NCBI GenBank assembly: GCA_947628585.1
Contig: CANRAL010000004.1
Coordinates: 1 to 50,103 of the forward strand
Direction: 5' to 3'
Length of the DNA stretch: 50,103 nt
From: an uncultured Bacilli bacterium
Lineage (GTDB): Bacteria > Bacillota_I > Bacilli_A > RF39 > UBA660
Positions 1 through 8,756 of this stretch are shown here, one piece after another. Each line of letters starts with the position of its first letter. The first letter of the stretch is position 1. The notes beneath the pieces were generated by a model. The model worked only from the letters and a program-made list of their open reading frames with translations. It did not search any database and was not told the origin of the DNA. The translations under genes were made by a program, and so were the position numbers.

Positions 1-1
1 G

Positions 2-1834
2 GACTTTCCAATTAATATATATGATGTTTATGCTGATTATAATTTTAATCCATCACCTCATATCTAATACACAGCAAATTTAAATAAAAAAATTGAAAAT
101 ATCTATTTAGACTTAGATACTCCTAATATTATTAATTATCAAATTAGTTTTTCGGATAAAGCAAATATTAATTATATGAATTTTGATATTGATTCAGGAT
201 ATTCTGTAGATGTTAAAAATAGTCATTATATTAGAATACATGCTAGTGAAGAAATAAATAATTTAAAAATTACTTTTCTAGAAAATCATCAAAATTTAAA
301 AATAAATAAAATTATAATAAATAAACAAGTTCCTTTAATGATTAATAATATTCGTCTACTATTAATGCTTGGTATTATATTTTTTATTACGATGATTTTT
401 TCTAAAACTCCTATTAAAAATATTAAGTTTAATCAATCATATATGTTTGTTATAACCTTTATAATAATATTAAGTTTATTTTTAGTTTTTGCAAAAATGG
501 CTAGTTTTAATACTACTATTGAAAGTTCTTATCAATATAAAGATTTAACTTTAGCTCTTACTAAAAAACAATTTTATTTAGATATACCTGTACCTGAAGA
601 GTTAAATAAATTAAATAATCCTTATGATCCTAATGCAAGAGCTAATATTAATTATTATTGGGATTATGCTTATTTTAATGGTAAATATTATTCTTATTTT
701 GGAATAGTACCTTGTCTTTTAACTTATTTACCATTTTATCTTATTACTAATAAAATGATTTTGAATTGTCAAGTTGGTATAATTGGTATTATTCTTTTTA
801 TGATGGCTGGTTTCTATTTGGTTTATCAATTATGTCAAAAATATTTTTCTAATATTTCGTATATATGGTATGTTTTACTGTCGTTATTTTATTTAGCGGC
901 AAGTGGAATATTTTTATTCATAAGCTATCCTTCAATATATAATATACCTGTCGTTTATGGATTATTTTTTGCTACTTTAGGTTTAACTTTTTGGTTGAAA
1001 TCTATTGATGAGGATCACTTTAATAAAATATATTTATTTTTAGGAAGTTTATGTGCTTCTCTCGTAGCCGGATGTAGACCTCAATTATTAGTAATATTTT
1101 TTATAGCTATCCCCTTATTCTGGAATAGTGTATTTAAAAAAAGAAATTTATTTAGTAAAAAATCAATTAAAGAAACATTATCCTTAGTAGTTCCTATTTT
1201 CCTAGTGGCTGCATTTATAATGTACTATAATTATGCAAGATTCGGTAATATTTTTGATTTTGGAGCAAACTACAATTTAACAACTAATGATATGACAAGA
1301 AGAGGTATAGTATTTGATCGAACATTTACAGGATTATTTTATTATCTTTTTTCACCTATAAGAATTAATTTAGTTTTTCCTTTTATAGAAAAATTTCCGA
1401 TTAAAACTGCTTATATTGGAAAAACAATTTATGAAAACTTTTATGGCGGATTTTTTGCTATTAATATTATTTGTCTTTTAAGTTTATTTATCTTAAAATT
1501 TAAAAAATTAATAAAAAATAAATCTTTAATAAATTTTGGTATAACTAGTTTATTTATGGCTGTATTAATTATAATTGTTGATACCCAAATGGCTGGAATA
1601 TTACCAAGATATATTGGCGATTTTGGATGGTTATTTGCTATTACTACTATAATTATAATTCTTTCTATTATTAACAATAAAAATCTAGATTATAAGTATG
1701 GCAAATATTTAAAATTACTTATAGTTTTAAGTTTAGCAATGAATAGATTAACTTATTTCGCGGAAAATCTATTATTACCATATAATCCGGCATTTTATCA
1801 TAAATTATTTTATTTATTTACTTTTTGGTTTTAA
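2..1834 (+). pseudogene. Polytopic membrane protein, GT-C glycosyltransferase-like, interrupted by an early in-frame stop
   Basis: The reading frame enters from the left edge and runs to 1834, but a TAA at 65-67 interrupts it. Both sides of the stop look like one protein: an extracytoplasmic strand-rich part before roughly residue 110 of the complete frame, then about ten hydrophobic segments. The first ATG after the stop (176) has no Shine-Dalgarno sequence, and there is no ATG, GTG or TTG between 68 and 176, so it is unlikely to be a natural start. A motif resembling NYYWDYAYFNGKYYSYFG is typical of large Firmicutes membrane proteins thought to be lipid-linked sugar transferases or exporters. 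The exact reaction is unknown. The gene could be a recent nonsense pseudogene, or the stop could be a sequencing or assembly error. Confidence 0.6.
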
Positions 1835-1870
1835 AAAAATGGCTAATAATAATTACTAGTCATTTTTTAT
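1834..1870. terminator. Bidirectional hairpin terminator
   Basis: Arms AAAAAATGGCT (1834-1844) and AGTCATTTTTT (1858-1868) pair with one G-T wobble. A T-run closes the plus side and an A-run the minus side, so it can serve both the gene ending at 1834 and the small minus-strand gene ending at 1867. Confidence 0.65.
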
Positions 1871-2007
1871 TCTTGGGTAACATAAGCCAAATTTTCTAAT
1901 TGTTCAGGCTCAAGGTTAGTAAAGTGATAATTTACAGCTACTATCATAACAATAATCGCTGTATAAAAAAAGATAACACCTCCATATTTCAAAAACATTT
2001 TTTTCAT
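1867..2007 (-). CDS. 46-aa single-pass membrane peptide, candidate SOS cell-division inhibitor
   Basis: Short frame starting MKKMFLKYGG, with a strong Shine-Dalgarno AAGAGGTGG just upstream of the ATG at 2005-2007. Residues 8-27 form one hydrophobic helix, followed by a polar tail ending in YVTQE. It is transcribed divergently from lexA and shares its 116-bp control region. That is the arrangement of yneA in Bacillus and sosA in Staphylococcus, small LexA-controlled membrane proteins that delay division after DNA damage. Its promoter (TTGACA, 17 bp, TAAATT) has a LexA-like box in the spacer. No LysM domain is present, so the functional match rests on position, size and topology rather than sequence similarity. 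Confidence 0.7.
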   Translation of the reverse strand: MKKMFLKYGGVIFFYTAIIVMIVAVNYHFTNLEPEQLENLAYVTQE

Positions 2008-2029
2008 TTATACCACCTCTTTCAATTTT

Positions 2030-2058
2030 AATTTATCACGTTCATTTGTTCGTGTCAA
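2030..2058 (-). promoter_or_regulatory. Promoter of the small membrane peptide with a LexA-like box
   Basis: On the minus strand, TTGACA (2053-2058) and TAAATT (2030-2035) are 17 bp apart. The spacer holds a LexA-like site, read on the plus strand as CGTTCATTTGTTCG (2039-2052). Its right half GTTCG matches the Bacillus DinR box; the left half is degenerate. Confidence 0.6.
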
Positions 2059-2067
2059 TAATAATTA

Positions 2068-2107
2068 TAAACATTTGTTTGACTTTTTACATATATTATT
2101 GTAAAAT
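2068..2107 (+). promoter_or_regulatory. lexA promoter with overlapping LexA-like operator
   Basis: TTGACT (2079-2084) and TAAAAT (2102-2107) have 17 bp spacing. A symmetric box TAAACATTTGTTTG (2068-2081) overlaps the -35 and resembles the CGAAC-N4-GTTCG DinR/LexA box with AAAC/GTTT half sites. It shares the ATTTGTT core with the box at 2039-2052, as expected for autorepression. Confidence 0.65.
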
Positions 2108-2123
2108 TATTTTAGGAGGAAAC

Positions 2124-2747
2124 ATGAAAAATAAGAATCTTACTAAAAGACAACAAGAAATTTTAACTTTTATTAAAAAATATATTGCTTTACATGGTTA
2201 CCCACCTGCCATAAGAGAAATATGTGCTGGAGTTGGGTTAAATAGTCCGGCAACGGTATTTGTTCATATTAAAAATTTACAAAGAGATGGTTATCTTAAA
2301 TCTACAAATAATAAATTTCGAACATTAGAGGTAGTTGGGGAAAATGAATATTTAGAAAAAAATGAAGACGTTGTGAAGGTTCCTTTATTAGGAAAAATAA
2401 CCGCGGGTAATCCTATAACTGCGATAGAACAACCCAATGAATTTTTTGCTTTACCGGCCTCTTTGATACCTTCTGGTTGTGAAATATTTACCTTGAAAGT
2501 AAGTGGGGAATCCATGATAAATAAAGGTATTTACGATGGAGACATTGTAATTGTTCGAAGACAAAATAATGCTCAAAATGGTGATGTCGTAGTAGCAATG
2601 ACCGAAGAAAACGAAGTAACCTTAAAAACTTTTTATAAAGAAAAAGACCATATTCGTTTACAACCCGAAAACGATAATATGGCACCATTTATTTTTAATA
2701 ACGTAACTATTTTAGGAAAAGCCATTGGTTTATATCGAAAAATATAA
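2124..2747 (+). CDS. lexA: LexA repressor, SOS response regulator
   Basis: A 207-aa LexA of normal length. The start is the ATG at 2124, 4 bp after TAGGAGGA; a longer frame from a TTG at 2046 lacks a ribosome site. The N-terminal winged helix (residues 1-65) carries the DNA-recognition helix around ATVFVHIKNL. The self-cleavage bond is A94-G95 (ITAGNP). The catalytic serine is S130 in SGES and the lysine is K168 in VTLKTF. RecA-stimulated autocleavage inactivates the repressor and opens SOS genes. Two LexA-like boxes lie between it and the divergent small membrane gene. Confidence 0.97.
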   Translation: MKNKNLTKRQQEILTFIKKYIALHGYPPAIREICAGVGLNSPATVFVHIKNLQRDGYLKSTNNKFRTLEVVGENEYLEKNEDVVKVPLLGKITAGNPITAIEQPNEFFALPASLIPSGCEIFTLKVSGESMINKGIYDGDIVIVRRQNNAQNGDVVVAMTEENEVTLKTFYKEKDHIRLQPENDNMAPFIFNNVTILGKAIGLYRKI

Positions 2748-2751
2748 TTTT

Positions 2752-2777
2752 AAAACTCCTTTTTAGGAGTTTTTTTA
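2752..2777. terminator. Bidirectional terminator between lexA and asnB
   Basis: AAAACTCC (2752-2759) pairs with GGAGTTTT starting at 2766, followed by T7. The A-run on the other side serves asnB, whose stop codon lies inside it (2775-2777). Confidence 0.8.
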
Positions 2778-4598
2778 AGATACATCATCAATAAAATAAA
2801 CTTTATACCAGACTAAGAAACAGTAAATAGTCCAGACTTTACGATAATTATCTTTTAAGCCTTTATAGTGATCAGTTAATAATTTTAAAATATAATCAAC
2901 ATTAAAGAACTTCTTGGCATAACGACTTTTAAATACTTTTTTTATCATAAGATAAAAATCTTTTTCTCGCATCCAGTCTCTGACGGGAACCGGGAATCCT
3001 AATTTTTTCTTTTTATAGGCTTCCGTAGGAATAACTTTTTTGGCCGCATCTCTTAAAGCCACTTTTGTATTTTCTTTAGTAACTTTATAATTAATTGGTA
3101 AACTTGAAGCAACCTTAAATACTTCCTTATCAATAAAAGGTACTCTTCCTTCAATCGATGAAGCCATAGTCATTTTATCAGCTTTTAATAAAATATCTTT
3201 CATTAACCAAAAATCAATATCAATTGCTTGCATTTTGACGATATCACTTTCATTTTGATAATCATCATATGTTTTTTTAGTTACTTCTTTGTTTTTTATT
3301 TTATATTTATTTAATAAAACTTTATTACATTCTTTATCATGAAAAACTTGATTAACACCAATATAAGAATTTTCTAATTTTTCGCCCCGTCTAATTAAAA
3401 AATTTACTCCTTTTACTTCGGGTAAAGCCCGAGCAAATATGGCGATAGTATGTCTAATAAAGTAAGGAATTTTATTATACCAACCCAAATCTACATCTTG
3501 CCGATAGATATTATAGCCTCCGAAAAACTCATCTGCACCTTCACCCGACAAAACAACTTTAACATCTTGACTAGCAAGTTTTGCCACGAAATATAATGCA
3601 ACAGCCGCGGGATCACTTGTTGGTTCATCTAAGTGATACATTATTTTAGGCAAAATTTCCATATATTCTTTTTTAGTAATAATTTTTGATGTATTGTTAA
3701 TATTTAACTCTTGAGCTAAGTTTTTAGCGTACTCTATTTCGTTGTATTTTTCATTATTATAACCGACCGTATAAGTTTTATCAGGTTTAGCTAAAGATAC
3801 TAAATAAGATGAATCAATACCACTTGATAAAAAAGAACCAATTTCTACATCACTTAAAAGATGCTTGGCAACACTTTCTTCCATAACTTTAGCAATATTT
3901 AAAACAGCGTCATCATAAGACATATCTTTTTCTTTAAATTCTTTTTTATAATATCTTTCAATTTTTATATCTCCATTTTGATAAATTAAACTATGTCCCG
4001 CATCTAGTCTATATACTCCTTTGAAAAAAGTTTCCGTTGTAGGTGTAAAACTAAAAGCTAGATAAGGTTTTAATATTTCTTCATTAAGTTCTTTAATAAA
4101 CCGCGGATGTTCTAAAAATGCTTTTATTTCACTAGCAAACATAAATGAACCATTCATTAAAGTATAATATAAAGGTTTTATACCAAAATTATCACGAGCT
4201 AAAAATAAAAGATCTTTATTTTTATCATAAATTGCAAAAGCAAACATTCCTCGTAAATGTTTTGGTAAATCTTTGCCCCATTTTTCATAACCGTGAACTA
4301 ATACTTCCGTATCACTTTTAGTTTTAAATTCATGGTCTTTTTTTAATTCACTTTTTAATTCAATATAATTATATATTTCTCCATTAAAAATAACTACAAC
4401 ACTTTCATCTTCATTAAACATTGGTTGATTACCAGTATCTAAATCAATTATGGAAAGTCGGCGATGAGCTAAAGCAACATCATTATAAAAATAATACCCT
4501 TCCCCATCTGGTCCGCGATGAGCTATTTTTTTACTCATTTTTCGAATAATAGTTTTTTTGTTTTTAGTTTTATCGATAAAACCCACTATTCCACACAT
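2775..4598 (-). CDS. asnB: Asparagine synthase (glutamine-hydrolysing)
   Basis: A 607-aa cytoplasmic enzyme that amidates aspartate to asparagine, using ATP and glutamine. Residues 1-190 are a class II glutamine amidotransferase domain with nucleophile C2 (MCGIVGF) directly after the initiator Met. Residues 225-600 are the synthetase domain with the ATP pyrophosphatase loop SSGIDSS (259-265 region). The start has GGAGGATCT just upstream. It follows the LtaS-like gene by 10 bp and is probably cotranscribed with it. AsnB relatives beside envelope genes sometimes amidate peptidoglycan or other envelope acids rather than free aspartate, so that role is possible but not shown. Confidence 0.92.
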   Translation of the reverse strand: MCGIVGFIDKTKNKKTIIRKMSKKIAHRGPDGEGYYFYNDVALAHRRLSIIDLDTGNQPMFNEDESVVVIFNGEIYNYIELKSELKKDHEFKTKSDTEVLVHGYEKWGKDLPKHLRGMFAFAIYDKNKDLLFLARDNFGIKPLYYTLMNGSFMFASEIKAFLEHPRFIKELNEEILKPYLAFSFTPTTETFFKGVYRLDAGHSLIYQNGDIKIERYYKKEFKEKDMSYDDAVLNIAKVMEESVAKHLLSDVEIGSFLSSGIDSSYLVSLAKPDKTYTVGYNNEKYNEIEYAKNLAQELNINNTSKIITKKEYMEILPKIMYHLDEPTSDPAAVALYFVAKLASQDVKVVLSGEGADEFFGGYNIYRQDVDLGWYNKIPYFIRHTIAIFARALPEVKGVNFLIRRGEKLENSYIGVNQVFHDKECNKVLLNKYKIKNKEVTKKTYDDYQNESDIVKMQAIDIDFWLMKDILLKADKMTMASSIEGRVPFIDKEVFKVASSLPINYKVTKENTKVALRDAAKKVIPTEAYKKKKLGFPVPVRDWMREKDFYLMIKKVFKSRYAKKFFNVDYILKLLTDHYKGLKDNYRKVWTIYCFLVWYKVYFIDDVS

Positions 4599-4608
4599 AG
4601 ATCCTCCA

Positions 4609-6543
4609 TTACTTTATATATTTGTAATAATCTTTTGTAATAATCAATTTACTCATATTAATTTTATTATTTACAATTTTATTCATTTTCTTAACATAAT
4701 CTTCAGGTATTTCTAAATCATCTTTTTTAACAAAAGTATTTGTATTAGCAAAGTAACTACCATAATCACTTACCCAAGAACCATTGCCAAAAATAGCTAA
4801 GCCATAATGGGAGCTTAAAATATCTTTACCAATAATAAGTCGTGAATCATAAGGTAAATTAAAAATATTATATATTGTTGGTAATACATCAATTTGACTA
4901 CCTACCTTATCTACTTCGATTGTATCCATTTTATTATTCCACAAAATGAAATTACTATGATTAATTTCGATTACACTATCTTTTTTATAACTAGCTATTT
5001 CATTAACTTCTTCAGGAGTTAAAAAATAAGGGTAATGATCGCCTACCAAGGCTATTACAGTATCATCCAAAACATTGGCTTCAGCTAATTTATTAATTAA
5101 AGTTTCTAAAGCTTTATCAAGCTCAATTTGGGAGGCCAAATAAGCTTTAGCATTTTCACTAACATCTAAATCTTCTACTTCACTACGATGTTTTTTACTC
5201 ATAGCATTACCCCAGGAATAATCCCCATGGCCACTTACAGTGACATAATAGGAAAAAAATGGTTTATCACTATTTATAAAATCTGAAACTGTAGCATTAA
5301 TCATTTCCACATCACTTTCAGGCCATATATTACAATTAATAAGTTTTTCTAAGCCATTTCGACATCCTAAATAATTATTAAAACCTAAGGCTTTTAAATA
5401 ATTATGGCGACTTTGAAAAGTATAAGTATGATCATGATAAGCATAAGTATTATAACCAGCTTCTTGAAACATATGAGCTATTCCAAAAGGAAAACTATTA
5501 TTACCATTTTTCCAAGGAGTTAAAAAACCGGAAGCAGCAACTAAACCCGTCAATTCTTGAAATTCGCCCCCAATTGTACTACTAATAGTGGGCGTATAAA
5601 AATTATTAAAATGAAACCCACCATTTACTAATTTATATAAAGTTGGAGTTCTATCTTTAGATACAGCCACTTCATTAAAACTTTCAGCCATAAATAGAAT
5701 TAAATTTTTATTTTTAAAATAACCTGTATATTCATTTTGTTCGCTTCCCGATTCATTATTAAAATATTCATGCATACTTTTTAAATCTCCTGAACTTTGG
5801 TCTATTAAACTAGCAAAATCAATATCTAAATTATTAAAAGCATAAGTTTTTGTTGGCATTTCGCCTTCCTCACCAATAGCTTCTTCTACTATTAAAACTT
5901 TAGGTGAAAAACCAAAAATAGATCGATTTAAATCAATTAACATAGTATGAATTACCCCGAGTTTATTTAAACTAATAGCCACATTACTTGTATTAAAAAA
6001 TAATTTATAAGCTGAATAATCATCATCTTTTTGAATATTTAAACTAAGTAAAAATAATAAATATATTACTAACATTAATGGTAAATATAATAAATTTTTT
6101 TTAAATGAATTTTTTTTAATTAAAATATTTTTTCTAAAAATAATACTTAAAATAAAAGGAAGAAAAATAATTAATAAATAAAAAATATTGGCACTTACTA
6201 ATTTTATTAAATCTTTAGAAAAACTTAAAACTTGATCGGTAGCCCCTAAAAGAGAAAAATCAAAATAAAAACCAAATATATTATGAACTACTACTTCTAC
6301 CCCAATAAATAAAGAAAAAATAAACATAAATAGATAAAAGACAAATCTATTAATATTATTTTTAAATAATTTAGTTATTAATGTTAAGGTTAAACTTAAA
6401 AAAATAAGAAATAATATATTATTAAAAATCGTTAAAGTAAATATTTTATTGTGCGTAATAACTTTAAATAAAAGCTCTCCATAACTTAAAGATATTAAAT
6501 AATACCAAAAAACAGGTATTTTATAATTATTTATTTTTTCCAT
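4609..6543 (-). CDS. LTA synthase family membrane phosphoglycerol transferase (paralogue 1)
   Basis: A 644-aa protein with about five N-terminal transmembrane helices (residues 10-170) and an extracellular sulfatase-fold domain. Motifs match the LtaS/MdoB family: metal ligand E287 in MAESF, candidate nucleophile T323 in SSTIGGEF, a SGHGDYSW segment where LtaS has its substrate histidine, and GDHYPY for the distal metal site. The family moves glycerol phosphate from phosphatidylglycerol onto lipoteichoic acid or a glycan. A second paralogue lies at 40579-42624. The S/T-rich nucleophile segment differs from S. aureus LtaS, so the polymer made is uncertain. First gene of an operon with asnB. Confidence 0.85.
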   Translation of the reverse strand: MEKINNYKIPVFWYYLISLSYGELLFKVITHNKIFTLTIFNNILFLIFLSLTLTLITKLFKNNINRFVFYLFMFIFSLFIGVEVVVHNIFGFYFDFSLLGATDQVLSFSKDLIKLVSANIFYLLIIFLPFILSIIFRKNILIKKNSFKKNLLYLPLMLVIYLLFLLSLNIQKDDDYSAYKLFFNTSNVAISLNKLGVIHTMLIDLNRSIFGFSPKVLIVEEAIGEEGEMPTKTYAFNNLDIDFASLIDQSSGDLKSMHEYFNNESGSEQNEYTGYFKNKNLILFMAESFNEVAVSKDRTPTLYKLVNGGFHFNNFYTPTISSTIGGEFQELTGLVAASGFLTPWKNGNNSFPFGIAHMFQEAGYNTYAYHDHTYTFQSRHNYLKALGFNNYLGCRNGLEKLINCNIWPESDVEMINATVSDFINSDKPFFSYYVTVSGHGDYSWGNAMSKKHRSEVEDLDVSENAKAYLASQIELDKALETLINKLAEANVLDDTVIALVGDHYPYFLTPEEVNEIASYKKDSVIEINHSNFILWNNKMDTIEVDKVGSQIDVLPTIYNIFNLPYDSRLIIGKDILSSHYGLAIFGNGSWVSDYGSYFANTNTFVKKDDLEIPEDYVKKMNKIVNNKINMSKLIITKDYYKYIK

Positions 6544-6562
6544 AATACATCACTACTACATA

Positions 6563-6571
6563 ATTATAGCA
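6563..6571 (-). promoter_or_regulatory. Extended -10 promoter of the LtaS-like/asnB operon
   Basis: Minus-strand TGCTATAAT, about 20 bp upstream of the start codon; no clear -35. Confidence 0.5.
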
Positions 6572-6597
6572 TTATTTATCTTTTTTTTGCGTAAAAA

Positions 6598-6606
6598 TGT
6601 TATAAT
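6598..6606 (+). promoter_or_regulatory. Extended -10 promoter of the glycosylase gene
   Basis: TGTTATAAT (6598-6606) sits close upstream of the AGAGGTG ribosome site; no good -35. It is divergent from the LtaS-like promoter. Confidence 0.5.
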
Positions 6607-6626
6607 TTTACATAGAGGTGAAAAAA

Positions 6627-7115
6627 TTGCATATAACTCATCCTTTAAAACCCATATATGATGAAAATAGTCAAATTTTAATATTGGGTTCTATGCCTAG
6701 TACTATTTCGCGAACTAAAGAATTTTATTATGCTCATCCGCATAATCGATTTTGGCCTCTTATGGAAAAAATATTCAATACCACATTATCTACTAAAGAA
6801 GAAAAAATAGATTTTTTATTAAAAAATCATATTGCTATATGGGATACCATTAAATCTTGCGATATCATCGGTTCTAGTGATTCCTCAATTAAAAATGTAA
6901 AAGTTAATGATATTAATTATCTATTATCTAAAACAAAAATTAAATATATTTTTTGTACAGGTAAAAAAAGTTATGAACTATTTCAAAAATATATTAAAGT
7001 ACCTATAGAGGTTATATACTTACCTAGTCCCTCGAGTGCTAATGCCGCCTTCAGTTTTTCTATTTTATTAAACCATTATCAAAAAATTAAAGATGTTTTG
7101 ATGGAAAATACTTGA
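6627..7115 (+). CDS. DNA-deoxyinosine glycosylase (UDG superfamily, family 6)
   Basis: A 162-aa base-excision repair enzyme. The family removes hypoxanthine, the deamination product of adenine, from DNA. The family signature is clear: LGSMPSTIS near the N-terminus, YYAHPHNRFW, and LPSPSSANA near the C-terminus. The start is taken as TTG at 6627, 8 nt after the AGG of AGAGGTG. The longer reading from a GTG at 6618 would begin inside the ribosome site. It stands alone between the LtaS operon and tRNA-His. Confidence 0.85.
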   Translation: MHITHPLKPIYDENSQILILGSMPSTISRTKEFYYAHPHNRFWPLMEKIFNTTLSTKEEKIDFLLKNHIAIWDTIKSCDIIGSSDSSIKNVKVNDINYLLSKTKIKYIFCTGKKSYELFQKYIKVPIEVIYLPSPSSANAAFSFSILLNHYQKIKDVLMENT

Positions 7116-7162
7116 TTTTATTTTATATATTTGATATTCTTATTATGCTTATAAAAATTTAT

Positions 7163-7239
7163 GGCGGAGTTGGTGAAGTGGTTAACACGGTAGATTGTGG
7201 CTCTATTATGCGTGGGTTCGACTCCCACACTTCGCCCCA
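7163..7239 (+). tRNA. tRNA-His (GTG anticodon)
   Basis: Full cloverleaf with the histidine-specific extra G at position -1 (7163) pairing C73. The acceptor stem GCGGAGT pairs ACTTCGC with one wobble. The anticodon loop TTGTGGC reads GTG, the T arm is GTGGG-TTCGACT-CCCAC, and a 3' CCA is encoded (7237-7239). Confidence 0.95.
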
Positions 7240-7269
7240 TTTATAGGTATTTTTTTTAAATTTAAAGTT

Positions 7270-7292
7270 AAGGATGCTAAGCATTCTTTTTA
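7270..7292 (+). terminator. Terminator after tRNA-His
   Basis: AGGATGC (7271-7277), loop TAA, GCATTCT (7281-7287), then T-run; one G-T pair. Confidence 0.65.
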
Positions 7293-7294
7293 TT

Positions 7295-7332
7295 TGGGTT
7301 TATAAATAGTATATTTATATTTATTTAACCCA
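7295..7332. repeat. Interrupted inverted repeat before the LigD-like gene
   Basis: TGGGTT (7295-7300) pairs AACCCA (7327-7332). Inside it ATAAATA (7302-7308) pairs TATTTAT (7318-7324). It lies 20 bp before the start codon of the LigD-like gene and is not followed by a T-run, so an operator or 5' UTR hairpin is more likely than a terminator. Confidence 0.5.
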
Positions 7333-7352
7333 CAATAATAATGTGATTAATA

Positions 7353-8717
7353 ATGGCTAGTTTAAAAAAATATCAAACCAAGAGGAATTTTAAAAATACT
7401 AAAGAACCTAAAGGAAAAGTCGTTAAATCGTCTTATCAACTTCGTTTTTGCGTTCAACATCATTTAGCCCGTAAAGATCATTATGATTTTCGCTTAGAAT
7501 GGAATGGAACTTTAAAAAGTTGGGCTATACCTAAAGGTCCATCATATAATACTTTAGATCGTCGTTTAGCTATTATGGTTGAAGATCACCCTCTTAGTTA
7601 TCGAAATTTTGAAGGAACAATTCCAAATGGCGAATATGGAGCTGGAACAGTTATGCTTTGGGATGAGGGAACTTGGCTTCCTACTACTAAAATTAATAAT
7701 TCTTTTAATATGTCTAGTTTTAAATTTATTTTAAAAGGAAAAAGATTAAAAGGTCTATGGACTATGATTCATTTAGAGGATAATAATTGGCTTTTAATTA
7801 AAGAAAAGGATGATACTAAAGGTTTTAAAAATATAAATAGAATTAATAAAAGTATTAAAACTAATCGAACAATGACAGATATTAGTAAAGCAAGTGCTTC
7901 TATGCCTAAATTAACTAATCCTATGAAAAAAATAACTTCTAAATATACGAAAAAAGATATATTTAATTACTATGAAAAAGTATCTATAAGAATGTTACCA
8001 TTTATTCTAAATCGACTTATAAGTGTTATCCGAGCTCCCGAGGGATTAAAAGGGGAAATATTTTTTAAAAAGCATTTAGAAAATAATCATAAAGGAATTA
8101 AAAAAATAAATTTATCTTTGGAAAACAATAAATTAACTGATTATTACTATATAACTAATATTTATGGTTTACTTAGTGAAGTTCAAATGAATAGTTTTGA
8201 GTTTCATCCTTGGAGTAGTACTATAAATAATTTAGAACATCCTGACATTTTAATTTTTGACTTAGATCCCGATGAAAAATTGGAAATTAATAAATTACGA
8301 GAAGGAGTTAAAGATTTAAAAAGTATTTTAGATAGTTTAAATTTAAAATCCTACCTTAAAACCAGTGGCGGAAAAGGTTATCATGTTTTAGTTCCTCTTA
8401 AAACTAAAATGACATGGGCTAAAGCTCGACAAACAGCCAAAAATATTGCAACTTTAATGGAAGAAAAATGGCCGACAAAATATACTAGTAACATTCGAAA
8501 AGATAAACGTAAAGGGAAAATATTTATTGACTGGATTCGTAATACTCGTACTTCAACTTCTGTTGCTCCCTATTCTATTCGTTTAAGAAAAAATTTGCCA
8601 GTATCTATGCCAATTAAATGGAGTGAATTAGATAAAATTAAACCTAATGAGATAACTATGGAAAAAGCTATAAAAAGATTAAACAGAATTGACCCTTGGG
8701 AAGATTTTTTTGCTTAA
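7353..8717 (+). CDS. LigD-like 3'-phosphoesterase-polymerase protein without ligase domain
   Basis: A 454-aa fusion of two of the three LigD domains. Residues 25-150 are the 3'-phosphoesterase that trims DNA ends: KDHYDFRLEW (H43, D45, R47), VEDHP (H79), PNGEYGAG. Residues 185-450 are the archaeo-eukaryotic primase-type polymerase: LTNP...YYEKVSIRMLP, FHPW, metal aspartates D303 and D305 in FDLDPDE, TSGGKGYHV, and third aspartate D393 in FIDWIRN. The ATP-dependent ligase domain is absent and no ku gene is nearby. It probably processes or fills DNA ends with a separate ligase. The start ATG has no visible ribosome site. LigD itself is PE-Lig-Pol in Pseudomonas and Pol-PE-Lig in Mycobacterium. 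Confidence 0.88.
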   Translation: MASLKKYQTKRNFKNTKEPKGKVVKSSYQLRFCVQHHLARKDHYDFRLEWNGTLKSWAIPKGPSYNTLDRRLAIMVEDHPLSYRNFEGTIPNGEYGAGTVMLWDEGTWLPTTKINNSFNMSSFKFILKGKRLKGLWTMIHLEDNNWLLIKEKDDTKGFKNINRINKSIKTNRTMTDISKASASMPKLTNPMKKITSKYTKKDIFNYYEKVSIRMLPFILNRLISVIRAPEGLKGEIFFKKHLENNHKGIKKINLSLENNKLTDYYYITNIYGLLSEVQMNSFEFHPWSSTINNLEHPDILIFDLDPDEKLEINKLREGVKDLKSILDSLNLKSYLKTSGGKGYHVLVPLKTKMTWAKARQTAKNIATLMEEKWPTKYTSNIRKDKRKGKIFIDWIRNTRTSTSVAPYSIRLRKNLPVSMPIKWSELDKIKPNEITMEKAIKRLNRIDPWEDFFA

Positions 8718-8738
8718 ACGTATTCTTTTTGGTATAAT
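8710..8738 (+). promoter_or_regulatory. Promoter of the gtr-like operon
   Basis: TTGCTT (8710-8715), 17 bp, TATAAT (8733-8738), starting inside the stop region of the LigD-like gene. Confidence 0.7.
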
Positions 8739-8756
8739 TAAGCCAAGAGGAAAATT

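Noticed and set aside
2046..2123. N-terminal extension of LexA
   Set aside because: It would begin with TTG inside the operator region without a ribosome site; the LexA family starts at the ATG at 2124.
6618..6626. GTG start for the glycosylase
   Set aside because: The codon is part of the AGAGGTG ribosome site; TTG at 6627 is correctly spaced.
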